This document shows, piece after piece, positions 50,829-58,913 of a stretch of 64,000 nucleotides of DNA; position 1 is the stretch's first letter, and every line of letters begins with the position of its first letter. The notes beneath the pieces are model-generated. The model was given only the letters and a program-made list of their open reading frames with translations, searched no databases and was not told the DNA's origin. This stretch comes from Oceaniglobus trochenteri. GTDB taxonomy: Bacteria > Pseudomonadota > Alphaproteobacteria > Rhodobacterales > Rhodobacteraceae. The DNA lies in NCBI RefSeq assembly GCF_020529025.1, contig NZ_JACNMM010000007.1, forward strand, positions 124,001 through 188,000, read 5' to 3'. Made by a program: the position numbers and the translations under genes.

Positions 50829-53635
50829 CGCTGCCCGCCACCCCTCCGGCCCATGCCGACAGCGATGGGATTGCCTGCTTTCCCTGTTCCGCCACGCAGG
50901 AAAGGTGCTGGTTCCTTGACCGGCTGAACCCGGGCAACCCGGCGCTGAACGTCGCGATCCGCTGGAATGTGACCGGGCGGTTCACTGCGGCGGGCTTCGA
51001 GGCGGCGTTTCGCGGCGTGATCCTGCGCCATGAAATCCTGCGCACCCGCTTTGCCGAACAGGACGGCCGCCCCGTGCAGCAGGTGATGGAAACCGCCGCC
51101 TTTCACCTGTCCGAGATCGACATCCGCACCACGCCCGAGGGCGAACAGGCAAAGCGAGTTGAGGCCATCGCCTCGGAAAGCGCGGCGCTGCCCTTTGATC
51201 TGACCCGTGCCGGGGCGATCCGTGCAACGCTGATCCGGCTGAACAACGACCGTGCCATCCTGGCAATCACGGTGCATCAGATCTGTTTCGACGGCTGGTC
51301 CATCGGCGTGTTGGGGCGCGAGATTGGCGCGCTGGCCGCTGCCCATGACGCGGGAACCACCGCCGATCTGCCCGACCTTCCGCTGCAATACGGCGATTAT
51401 GCCCTTTGGCAGCAGGAATATTTCGCCAGCGATGCCTTTGGCGAAGACCTGGCCCCCTGGCGCAAGCGGCTGGAGAACCTGCCCTACTTCGAACTTCAGC
51501 CCGATTTTCCCCGCCCGCTGGAACGCAGCGCCGCCTGCGCCATGGTCACGACCGACCTGCCCCCCGCTTTCGGCGAGGCCCTGAACCGCGAGGCGGCGAA
51601 ACGCGCGATGTCGCCCTTTGCCTACGGTGCCGGCGTGCTCAGCGCGATGCTGTCGCGCTGCGCCGATACCCCCGAAGTGACGATCGGCACCCAGGTGGCG
51701 GGCCGCACCGAGGTTGACCTGGAGCCGCTGATCGGGGTCTTCATCAACAACGTCGTGCTGCGCTTCGCCACGCCCGCAACCACCACCCTGAACGATCACC
51801 TGGTCCATGCCCGCGCCGTGGTGCAAGAGGGGCTGATCGGCCAGAACGTGCCCTTCAACAAGCTGGTCGAGATGGTCAATCCGCCGCGCGATCCATCGCG
51901 CACGCCGCTGATCTCGGTGAATTTCATCCTCCAACAGGCCTTCATGGAAACCGCGCGCCACGGTGGTTTCGAGCTTTCCAGTGCGCCGTCCCATGCGCCG
52001 GGGGCGATCTATGATCTGGGGTTCGTCCTGATCGGGCGGGCAGGCGGCTGGCGCATGACGCTGGAATACAACGCCGATCTTTTCGACGCCCAGACGGCGC
52101 AGGATCTTCTGGCGCTGTGGCAGGCCACGTTCCGCTTTGCCCATGACCATGCCGACCAGTGCCTGTCGCAGATGCCCGGCCCCCGTCACCGGGCCGAGCA
52201 CCGGCGCGAGGATGCGCGCCAGCTTCAGCGGATCGAAACCGCGCTGACCGATCACCCGATGGTGACCGAGGCCGCGGCCCTGCCATGGTCGGGAACCGGT
52301 GGCGCGCGCCGCATCCATGCCTTCGTGGCCCCGGCCGAAACGGTCACCGTGCCGCTGGAAACCCTGCCCGGCCTTCTGGGCGAACACCTGGCCCGGACGT
52401 CCGGTCTGGCCTGCGACGGCATCAGCGTGCTGCTTGCGCTGCCGCGCGACGGGGCAGGGCGCCTGGTGAAATCCAGGCTCCCGCTGGCCGGCGCGGTGCA
52501 GGCCACGCAAGGGGCCAGCCCTGCCGCGCCGATGGATACAGCCCGGACCGAGGCCCGTCTGGCCGCCATCTGGGCCGACCTTCTGGGTGTCGATTCAGTG
52601 GCGCCCGACAGCGATTTCTTCGCCCTCGGCGGGCATTCCCTTCTCACCGTGCGGATGCTGTCGCGCATCGAAAGCACCTTCGGCCAGCGGCTGAGCCTTG
52701 CCACGGCCTATCGCAGCCCGACCCTGCGCGCGCTGGCACGTCATCTGGCGGGGGGCGATACGGCTCCGGCCGTCAGCGACGCGGGCGAAGGCGATTGGCG
52801 GGTGCTGGAGCTGCGCCCCGAAGGGCGGGGCATTCCGATCATCGCGATCAACAACGCCAGAACCGTCTTTGCCATCTCGGGTGAATTCGAAACCCCCCGC
52901 CCGGCGCTGGCGGTGCGGATCTATGACAAGGCGCGCGGCATCATCCTGACACCGCGCCCCTTCGAGGAGATTGCCGCCGACTACGTCGAGGCGGTGAAAA
53001 GCGCCCGCCCCCGGGGGCCCTATGCCCTGTTCGGCGTCTGCGTGCACGGCAACCTGGCAATCGAGGTCGCGCGCCTGCTGAGGGCCGAGGGCCAGGAGGT
53101 TGCCGCCGTCATCCTCAAGGACGTGTGGGAGCCGCGCTATGGCGAACGGGTGGGCGCCGACCGGCGGATGGCCCTGCTGAACCGGCTGCATTTCCTGCGG
53201 GTGCGGCTGCGGTTCCTGCGCCGGGGCGACATTTCGGTTTCGGCCTTCCTGGGCACCTTCCGGGTCTTCCGCAACTCGGGCCTGTTGGGCTGGGCGGTGC
53301 GGGTCGGGCTGATCGACAGGGTACGCCACACCGATCTGGACCAGGAGCAGGAAGACTTCATCGCCCATCTGTCAGAGGCGCGCAACCGGCATCGACCAGC
53401 GCCCTATGACGGGGATGTCCTGCATTTCGTGACCGGCGAATCCCCTTCGGGCCGCATCTTCGACCCGACCATGGGCTGGGGCCGGATCGTCACCGGTCAG
53501 CTGATCACCACGCCCCTGAACGACCTGAGCGTCGCCCATCCGCAGAACGGCGGCATCGCGGCGGCGGCCCGGGCAATCGAAGCGATGTTGCTGGAACGCG
53601 AGGCCCGCGAGCCCGAGGCTCAGGAAAATGCATAA
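50825..53635 (+). CDS. Terminal NRPS protein: C (HQxxxDG) - A remnant - PCP - TE (Cys nucleophile)
   Basis: 936 aa. C domain about 10-450: the active-site motif HHxxxDG reads HQICFDG (H151, Q152, D156), so the catalytic second His is Gln. Residues about 465-550 (IETALTDHPMVTEAAAL to GRLVKSRLPL) look like only the small C-terminal lid of an A domain; the large A core is absent. PCP about 575-645, Ser605 in FFALGGHSLL. TE about 655-925: GxSxG appears as GVCVHG (Cys739), the acid as ILKDVWEP; the usual late His is unclear, with VAHPQNGG a candidate. It overlaps the megasynthase by ATGA and is the last gene of the operon. It probably carries out release, perhaps ring-forming, rather than ordinary elongation. 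Confidence 0.92.
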   Translation: MTLPATPPAHADSDGIACFPCSATQERCWFLDRLNPGNPALNVAIRWNVTGRFTAAGFEAAFRGVILRHEILRTRFAEQDGRPVQQVMETAAFHLSEIDIRTTPEGEQAKRVEAIASESAALPFDLTRAGAIRATLIRLNNDRAILAITVHQICFDGWSIGVLGREIGALAAAHDAGTTADLPDLPLQYGDYALWQQEYFASDAFGEDLAPWRKRLENLPYFELQPDFPRPLERSAACAMVTTDLPPAFGEALNREAAKRAMSPFAYGAGVLSAMLSRCADTPEVTIGTQVAGRTEVDLEPLIGVFINNVVLRFATPATTTLNDHLVHARAVVQEGLIGQNVPFNKLVEMVNPPRDPSRTPLISVNFILQQAFMETARHGGFELSSAPSHAPGAIYDLGFVLIGRAGGWRMTLEYNADLFDAQTAQDLLALWQATFRFAHDHADQCLSQMPGPRHRAEHRREDARQLQRIETALTDHPMVTEAAALPWSGTGGARRIHAFVAPAETVTVPLETLPGLLGEHLARTSGLACDGISVLLALPRDGAGRLVKSRLPLAGAVQATQGASPAAPMDTARTEARLAAIWADLLGVDSVAPDSDFFALGGHSLLTVRMLSRIESTFGQRLSLATAYRSPTLRALARHLAGGDTAPAVSDAGEGDWRVLELRPEGRGIPIIAINNARTVFAISGEFETPRPALAVRIYDKARGIILTPRPFEEIAADYVEAVKSARPRGPYALFGVCVHGNLAIEVARLLRAEGQEVAAVILKDVWEPRYGERVGADRRMALLNRLHFLRVRLRFLRRGDISVSAFLGTFRVFRNSGLLGWAVRVGLIDRVRHTDLDQEQEDFIAHLSEARNRHRPAPYDGDVLHFVTGESPSGRIFDPTMGWGRIVTGQLITTPLNDLSVAHPQNGGIAAAARAIEAMLLEREAREPEAQENA

Positions 53636-53871
53636 AAGGCGACCGCGCCCCAGAACAGCACACAGGCCAGGATCGCCAGGATGCGGATGGTCCGCCCGCG
53701 CATCGGTGCGCGTTGCGCCGGTTGGCTTTCGGATGTCGGGCGGGTGTCATGGGGCTGTGCCACACTGTCTGGCCGTTTCGGTGTCTGCACGGACCATCCG
53801 CCCCCTGTTGTGTTCGACCGGGCCGACCTGCGGCGCGCGAACGGTGTCTTTCGGGGTTCGCGATACACCAA
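53620..53871 (-). CDS. Possible small single-helix membrane protein
   Basis: 83 codons antisense to the gap after the NRPS operon, overlapping the megasynthase operon's end by 16 nt. The last 24 residues (TIRILAILACVLFWGAVAFY plus a few) form one good membrane helix after a basic MRGR; the first 56 residues are low-complexity, rich in Arg/Pro/Ser. Not recognised. It could be chance: no clear ribosome site was seen. Listed only because the hydrophobic C-terminus preceded by Arg-rich residues is typical of real tail-anchored proteins. Confidence 0.25.
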   Translation of the reverse strand: MVYREPRKTPFARRRSARSNTTGGGWSVQTPKRPDSVAQPHDTRPTSESQPAQRAPMRGRTIRILAILACVLFWGAVAFYAFS

Positions 53872-54050
53872 TCGCCAGCAATTTGCAGCATTTGATTCAG
53901 ATGCCCTGCCGCTTTGCGCGGCGAAGTGACCCGCAGGCGCCGATGCCGGCGCCCGGGGTGCCGCGCCGCGCGCCCGGGCCGGACCGGGGGCAGGGCGGCG
54001 AAACGGAAGGCAACCGGCAACATTCGAGGGGTTCTTCGTGGGGGGGAATT
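53636..54050. other. Gap between NRPS operon and ExoY-like gene
   Basis: 415 bp. Apart from the doubtful antisense small reading frame, I see no gene. The stretch 53850-53925 is a little richer in A/T (CAATCGCCAGCAATTTGCAGC region) and may hold the promoter of the sugar transferase. The run of seven G at 54040-54046 lies at ribosome-site distance from ATG 54051. No T-tailed hairpin was found after the TE stop. Confidence 0.4.
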
Positions 54051-54761
54051 ATGGACAATCCAGTCAAGAACATGACCGTGCAAAGATCGATCGACCGGTC
54101 GATCGGGCCGGGGGCGGGGCGCGGCATCGGTTTGCCGATGCGCCGCTCGGGGATGGACCTTTGCAAGCGGCTGGTCGATATCGTCGGGGCCAGCTTACTT
54201 CTGGTGTTCTTCATGCCGCTGCTTGCCGTGATCGCGGGGGCGCTTTTCGTCTGCCATGGCGGAAACGTCCTGTTTCGCCACCGGCGCGTGGGCCGTGACG
54301 GTGTGCCCTTCGATTGCCTCAAGTTCTGCAGCATGCATGCCGATGCCGACCGCCTGCTTGCCGAATGCCTGGAAAGGGACACCCGCCTGCGGATGGAGTG
54401 GCACCGGAACCGCAAGCTGGCCCGCGATCCGCGGGTTCATGCCCTGGGCCGCCTGCTGCGCAAATCCAGCCTGGATGAGCTTCCGCAGTTCCTCAACGTG
54501 CTGCGCGGCGAGATGAGCCTGGTGGGCCCCCGCCCCGTGGTCCGCGAAGAGGCCGGGCGATATGGTGGCAACTTCGCCTTCTACCTGGCGCTGCGCCCCG
54601 GCATCACCGGCCTTTGGCAGGTCAGCGGGCGCAACGATACGACTTATGACGAAAGGGTGGCGCTTGACGTGCGGTACTTCCACGAACGCTCGCTCTGGTT
54701 CGACATCCGGATCATGCTGCGCACCCTCGTGGTGGTCTTCACCGGCAAGGGCGCCTGTTGA
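54051..54761 (+). CDS. Undecaprenyl-phosphate sugar phosphotransferase, ExoY/WcaJ C-domain type
   Basis: 236 aa initiating enzyme of polysaccharide synthesis: moves a sugar-1-phosphate to undecaprenyl phosphate in the inner membrane. One hydrophobic re-entrant helix (GASLLLVFFMPLLAVIAGAL) then the catalytic domain: FRHRRVGRDGVPFDCLKFCSM, KSSLDELPQFLNVLRGEMSLVGPRP, GITGLWQVSGRN and VALDVRYFHERSLWFDIRI, all family signatures. Size matches short ExoY-type proteins rather than long WcaJ. ATG 54051 follows GGGGGG. An in-frame extension upstream to 53628 is low-complexity and not counted. Confidence 0.94.
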   Translation: MDNPVKNMTVQRSIDRSIGPGAGRGIGLPMRRSGMDLCKRLVDIVGASLLLVFFMPLLAVIAGALFVCHGGNVLFRHRRVGRDGVPFDCLKFCSMHADADRLLAECLERDTRLRMEWHRNRKLARDPRVHALGRLLRKSSLDELPQFLNVLRGEMSLVGPRPVVREEAGRYGGNFAFYLALRPGITGLWQVSGRNDTTYDERVALDVRYFHERSLWFDIRIMLRTLVVVFTGKGAC

Positions 54762-54797
54762 ACCGCTTGCGGGCGAGTCGGCGGAAGGCCCCATCAC

Positions 54798-56318
54798 ATG
54801 CACCAGGCGGTTGACGGTATGCAAAGCGACGGCGAAAACCAGGGTGAAACAGGGGCGGGCGGGCGGAAGCTGTTCGGTGACGCCCTGTTCAGCGTGTGCG
54901 AAAGGGTCGTGTCGCAACTGGCGCAGCTTGCGGTCTTCATCCTTGCGGCGCGCCTTCTGGGACCGGCCGAGTTTGGCCTTTTCGCGCTGGTTTCGGCCTG
55001 TGCGATCCTGCTGCTGAAGGTGGCCGAAGTCGGCTGGTCGCCCTTCATCATGTCGCATGCCGGCGATGAAACCGTGCCCTTGCAGGTCTTGTCGGTGGCC
55101 ATCGCCAATGGCATTGCCCTGGCCTTCCTGGGGGCGCTGGCCGCGCTTGGGGCGGGGCGCTTCGGCGTAGGGTCGGACACTGTCCTGCTGTCGGTTCTTT
55201 TTGCGGTCTGGGTGGCCCTGGCCAATGCCTCTTCGGCGCAGAAGGGCATCCTGATCTGGATGAAGCGGCTGAAGGGCGCTGCGATCTGCGACATGGCGGG
55301 CGAACTGACCGGCCTTGCCGTGGCGGTGGCAACGCTTCTTGGGGGGGCGGGGGTTTTCGCGCTGGTCTATGGGCGGCTGGCCAGTCAGACGGCGACGCTT
55401 GCGCTCAGCTTTGCCATGACGCGCCATGCCCCGAGGGGGGGCATCACGCGGATGCTTCTGCACGATCTCTGGGCGTTCTCCAGCCGGATCTTCGCCGCCC
55501 GCATGCTGGTGCATCTTCGGCTGCATTTCGTGACGCTGATCGTCGGAGGGTTCCTGGGCCCCGCCGCGGTGGGGGTCTTTCGCGCGGCGGACCGGCTGGT
55601 GGGTGCGGTGGCCGAGCTTGTGTTGGTGCCCGGTCAGCTTCTGGCCTGGACCGAGCTTCGCCGGGCGCGTGATGGCGGCGACGCTGCCGGTCTGGGCGAC
55701 CGGCTGAACCGGCAGGTGGCACGCCATCTCAAGATGCTGGTGGTCTTCGGCGCGCCGCCGTTGATCTGGCTGATCGTGATGAACGAGGAACTGGTGCGCG
55801 GCGTGCTGGGCGAGGATTGGCAGGCAGCGGCGCCGCTGGTGGCGATCCTGGCCCTTTCGCGGCTTCTGCTGTTCCCGGGCATCCTGACCGAACCCCTGTT
55901 GTCACTGGTCGGTGCCGCGCGCCGGCTGCCTGCCTTCATGGCCGGTATCATGGTGGTGTCGCTGGTGCTTACCTTCGTGGCGGTGCATTTCGGGGTGCAT
56001 GCCGTGGCCTGGTCGCAGGTGGCGATCTCTGTGGTTGTGCTGGTGGCGACGGTGGGCCTGTTCACCCGCCACGCCGGCATCCGGTGGGGCGGGGTGGTGG
56101 TTGCGCTGCGCGGCAGCATCCTGCCGCTGGTCTGCGGGATCGCGGCAATCGTGCTGCTTGACCGGGGCGGGGCGGGCCTGGGCCTGCCCGACCTGGCCGA
56201 GGCGGTGCTGTTCGGCCTGGGCGGTCTGGCGGCCTATGCCCTGGCCCTGGCCATCTGCGAGCCGGGGTTGCGCGCCGAAATCGCGGCGATCCTGCGCCGC
56301 CGCCCGGTCGCCACATGA
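54798..56318 (+). CDS. Lipid-linked oligosaccharide flippase (Wzx/MATE-like)
   Basis: 506 aa with about twelve to fourteen membrane helices. The N-terminal half has the Wzx pattern LAQLAVFILAARLLGPAEFGLFALVSA, in which RLLGPxEFG is characteristic. A second-half motif FLGPAAVGVFRAADRLVGAVAEL repeats it. It would flip undecaprenyl-linked repeat units to the periplasm for the polymerase. GGAAGG nine nt before ATG. ATGA overlap with the methyltransferase gene. Confidence 0.92.
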   Translation: MHQAVDGMQSDGENQGETGAGGRKLFGDALFSVCERVVSQLAQLAVFILAARLLGPAEFGLFALVSACAILLLKVAEVGWSPFIMSHAGDETVPLQVLSVAIANGIALAFLGALAALGAGRFGVGSDTVLLSVLFAVWVALANASSAQKGILIWMKRLKGAAICDMAGELTGLAVAVATLLGGAGVFALVYGRLASQTATLALSFAMTRHAPRGGITRMLLHDLWAFSSRIFAARMLVHLRLHFVTLIVGGFLGPAAVGVFRAADRLVGAVAELVLVPGQLLAWTELRRARDGGDAAGLGDRLNRQVARHLKMLVVFGAPPLIWLIVMNEELVRGVLGEDWQAAAPLVAILALSRLLLFPGILTEPLLSLVGAARRLPAFMAGIMVVSLVLTFVAVHFGVHAVAWSQVAISVVVLVATVGLFTRHAGIRWGGVVVALRGSILPLVCGIAAIVLLDRGGAGLGLPDLAEAVLFGLGGLAAYALALAICEPGLRAEIAAILRRRPVAT

Positions 56319-57118
56319 CCTGGCGGGGAAGGGCGCGCCGGGTGCTGAGCCTTGGGGCGGCCCTGCCGCGCGCTGGCCTCGCGCGGCTGCTGCCGGAAGG
56401 GCGCCGCGCCCCCCGTTTCGCCGGTGCCTGGCACGACAGGGCAGCCGCCGTCGGCGCCAGCGGCCCGCGCGGGTACGATGACGACCGGATTGCCGGGGTG
56501 TCCTTTGACGTGATGTGCGTGCGCGCCATCTGGGACTACCCACTTCTCTTTTGGTTGGATCGCCTCTTGCCCGATCACCCCGTGGTGATCGACGCGGGCG
56601 GGCACATGGGGACCAAGTACATCGCGTTCGCCGACCTTCTGAACCTGGCCCCGGTGCGCTGGACGGTATTCGACCTGCCGGGCATCGTGCGCGCGGCGAG
56701 GGTGCGACAGGACAGGGGCGACATCCCTGCGGCCATCCACTTCGCGGACAGGCTGGACGGCCTTGCACCCTGCGATGTGCTGATCGGGTCGGGCCTGCTG
56801 CAATATCTTGATCGCCCCTTTTCCGATTTCGTGGCGGCACTGGCCGAACCGCCCGAGTATATCCTGCTGAACAAGGTCGCACTGCGCGAGGGGCCGGCGG
56901 TTTTCACGCTCGAGCGGATCGGGGCCAACCGTGTTCCCTATCACATCCGCGACCGGGCCGCATGGGAGAGTGAGATTGCCGCCATGGGATATGAGATCGT
57001 CGATGGCTGGGCGATCCCCGAGCTTGGCCATGTCATTGTCACCCATCCCTGGCTGGGCCGCAGCGAAAGCCGCGGCTACGTTCTGCGCCGCCGCCCGCAG
57101 GGGTTGCGGGTGGTCTGA
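56315..57118 (+). CDS. Putative methyltransferase (TIGR04325-like) of polysaccharide loci
   Basis: 267 aa. A short AdoMet-binding-like fold: VVIDAGGHMGTKYIAF (motif I), VRWTVFDLPGIVRAARV, then CDVLIGSGLLQYLDRPFSDFV and YILLNKVALREGP. The layout and the Tyr/Asp-rich start (GPRGYDDDRIAG) fit the putative methyltransferase group often found beside glycosyltransferases. It might methylate a sugar of the repeat unit. Assignment is by overall pattern only and could be wrong in substrate. Last gene of the polysaccharide region; no strong terminator follows, only a small stem CTGGC-N6-GCCAG at 57257-57272. Confidence 0.72.
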   Translation: MTWRGRARRVLSLGAALPRAGLARLLPEGRRAPRFAGAWHDRAAAVGASGPRGYDDDRIAGVSFDVMCVRAIWDYPLLFWLDRLLPDHPVVIDAGGHMGTKYIAFADLLNLAPVRWTVFDLPGIVRAARVRQDRGDIPAAIHFADRLDGLAPCDVLIGSGLLQYLDRPFSDFVAALAEPPEYILLNKVALREGPAVFTLERIGANRVPYHIRDRAAWESEIAAMGYEIVDGWAIPELGHVIVTHPWLGRSESRGYVLRRRPQGLRVV

Positions 57119-57273
57119 GCACAGCCAGCGCCCACAAGAGCGGCGCGGTGATTGGGTGAATGTGGCCAAGTCAGCATGCTGCACGTCGTGGAAGGCCCAA
57201 GGGGCGCGTTCAACTGTGTCAGGCTGTCGCTTGGGGGTTAGGCAGGTATCGCGCGGCTGGCCAATATGCCAGA

Positions 57274-57966
57274 TCAGTCGGGGTGCTGGTCATCGTCCAG
57301 GAAATAGTCTGGAAACTCTTCCTTCAGGCCCGCAAGATTGGGCAGGACCTGGCGCAGGTGGTTGCGCAGGCTTTGCTGGATCTGCCCGCCGTCCCGCGCG
57401 CAGATCGCCGCGACGATGCTTTCGTGTTGGCCAATCAGAACCGAGAACGACCGCGCATCTTGCAGGCTCAGGGTTCTGACCCGGTCAAGGTGCACCTTCG
57501 CCTCAAGCACATGTTCCCAGACAAGGGGCAGGCCGGCAATCTCGGCGATGACGCGGTGCATCTGTTCATCCGCGCGATAGAAAAGCCCGGCCCGCCCTTC
57601 CTGATCGGCAAGGCGCTGTTCCTCGATCGCCTGGCGCAGGCGCAGTTCACCGTGGGCATCGATACGTTCGGCCGCCTGAAGCGCGATGGAAACCTCAAGC
57701 GCCTCGCGCACGAATTGCGCGGCGATCACCGCCTCGGTGCGAATTGGCGCGACAAAGGCACCACGGTTCGGGATGAGTTCCACCAACCCTTCCGAGGCGA
57801 GACGGACAAGCGCCTCGCGGATGGGGGTGCGGCTGACATTCAGCTCGGCGGCAAGCCGCTGTTCCCCCAGCGAACTGCCCGGGGTAAGCGACATTGAAAG
57901 GATGCGCTGCTTCAATGCCCTGTAGGCATGCAGTGGGCTTGCCTGATGTTCACGTTGGCGCGCCAT
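57274..57966 (-). CDS. GntR-family regulator (FCD subfamily)
   Basis: 230 aa from ATG 57966. Winged helix: ALKQRILSMSLTPGSSLGEQ, recognition helix LAAELNVSRTPIREALVRL, wing LVELIPNRGAFVAP. FCD effector domain with RADEQMHRVIAEIAGLPLVWE and a late HESIVAAICARD, where His and Asp/Glu bind a metal that anchors a carboxylate ligand. Divergent from the SDR-glucarate dehydratase operon, hence its likely regulator, with an aldarate or uronate as probable signal. An upstream extension to 58053 crosses the promoter and is not used. Confidence 0.9.
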   Translation of the reverse strand: MARQREHQASPLHAYRALKQRILSMSLTPGSSLGEQRLAAELNVSRTPIREALVRLASEGLVELIPNRGAFVAPIRTEAVIAAQFVREALEVSIALQAAERIDAHGELRLRQAIEEQRLADQEGRAGLFYRADEQMHRVIAEIAGLPLVWEHVLEAKVHLDRVRTLSLQDARSFSVLIGQHESIVAAICARDGGQIQQSLRNHLRQVLPNLAGLKEEFPDYFLDDDQHPD

Positions 57967-58024
57967 CTGTGATCCCGGACCCCCGGCGTGGAAAATCAAT
58001 TCTGGGTAGGCACCCGCCCGCCCG

Positions 58025-58061
58025 TTGACAATACTGTTCCAGATTGCATACAAAAATACAA
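58025..58061 (+). promoter_or_regulatory. Promoter with two ATACAA half-sites before the SDR-dehydratase operon
   Basis: TTGACA (58025-58030) with CATACA about 16 nt on resembles a sigma-70 promoter. ATACAA occurs at 58048-58053 and 58056-58061, the half-site form seen in operators of FCD-type GntR proteins. The first copy lies in GCATACAAA, nearly the same word as the repeats at 20309 and 20331. Confidence 0.5.
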
Positions 58062-58133
58062 TATGAAATGACGATGAGATCGGACCGTGCCACGCGAAAG
58101 ACCATCGGTGGCGCAGAGCAATGGGAGAGAGAC

Positions 58134-58913
58134 ATGGGGTCAGTTGCGCTTGTCACCGGCGCGGCCAAGGGGATCGGCGCGGCCGTCGCAGAGCGGCTGG
58201 CGGCCGATGGTGCATCCCTTGTCTGCCTTGACATCGACGCCGACGGGTTGCTTGCGACCGCCGATGCCCTGCGCGCAAGCGGCGCACAGGTCGAAACCGT
58301 CACCGGGTCCGTCGCCGACCCCGAAACCTGCGAAGCGGCGGTTGCGCGTGCGGTCGGTACCTTCGGGCGTCTTGACCTGCTGTCGCACAACGCCGGGATT
58401 CAGCGCTATGGAAGCGCCGGTTCAACCACGCCCGAAGACTGGCGCGAGGTGATCGAGGTGAACCTGTCCAGCGCCTATTACATCACCCATGCCGCCCTTC
58501 CCGAGCTTTGCAAAAGTCGCGGCGCCATCGCGCTGATGGCCTCGGTCCAGGGGCTGGCGACGCAGAAGAACGTCGCCGCCTATACCACGGCCAAGCACGG
58601 GCTGCTGGGTTTGGCCAAGTCCATCGCCGTCGACTATGCCGAACGGGGCGTGCGCTGCAACGCCGTCGCCCCCGGGTCGGTCGACACCCCCATGCTGCGC
58701 GACGCTCTGGCCCTGGCCGAGGACGAGGCTGCCGCCTGGCAGACGGTGCGCGACATGCACCCCCTTGGACGCCCCGCCGAGCCTGCCGAGGTTGCCAATG
58801 TCGTGGCCTTCCTGCTGTCCGATCAGGCCTCTTTCGTGACCGGTGAGGTCATACGGGTGGACGGCGGATTGTTATCCATCATCGGCGGATCACCGAAGGA
58901 GCGCCCCGAATGA
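58134..58913 (+). CDS. Short-chain dehydrogenase (SDR)
   Basis: 259 aa classical SDR starting at ATG 58134 after [28 protein letters not shown] (nucleotide motif), LLSHNAGIQ (NAG variant), Ser in LMASVQGL and YTTAK. C-terminal [11 protein letters not shown] closes the fold. An upstream in-frame ATG region (from 58044) overlaps the promoter and lacks a ribosome site. It precedes the glucarate-dehydratase-like gene with ATGA overlap, so it likely acts on the same carbohydrate acid, for example oxidising a uronate or reducing a keto acid. Substrate not known. Confidence 0.9.
   Translation: MGSVALVTGAAKGIGAAVAERLAADGASLVCLDIDADGLLATADALRASGAQVETVTGSVADPETCEAAVARAVGTFGRLDLLSHNAGIQRYGSAGSTTPEDWREVIEVNLSSAYYITHAALPELCKSRGAIALMASVQGLATQKNVAAYTTAKHGLLGLAKSIAVDYAERGVRCNAVAPGSVDTPMLRDALALAEDEAAAWQTVRDMHPLGRPAEPAEVANVVAFLLSDQASFVTGEVIRVDGGLLSIIGGSPKERPE

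Noticed and set aside
50779-51045. Possible MbtH-like helper gene near the NRPS operon
   Set aside because: No short frame in or beside the operon shows the conserved Trp/Pro pattern of MbtH proteins (NxExQxSxWP-like); the frames seen are shadows.
50405-52510. 701-codon minus-strand open frame
   Set aside because: Antisense to clear A, PCP and C domains on the plus strand.
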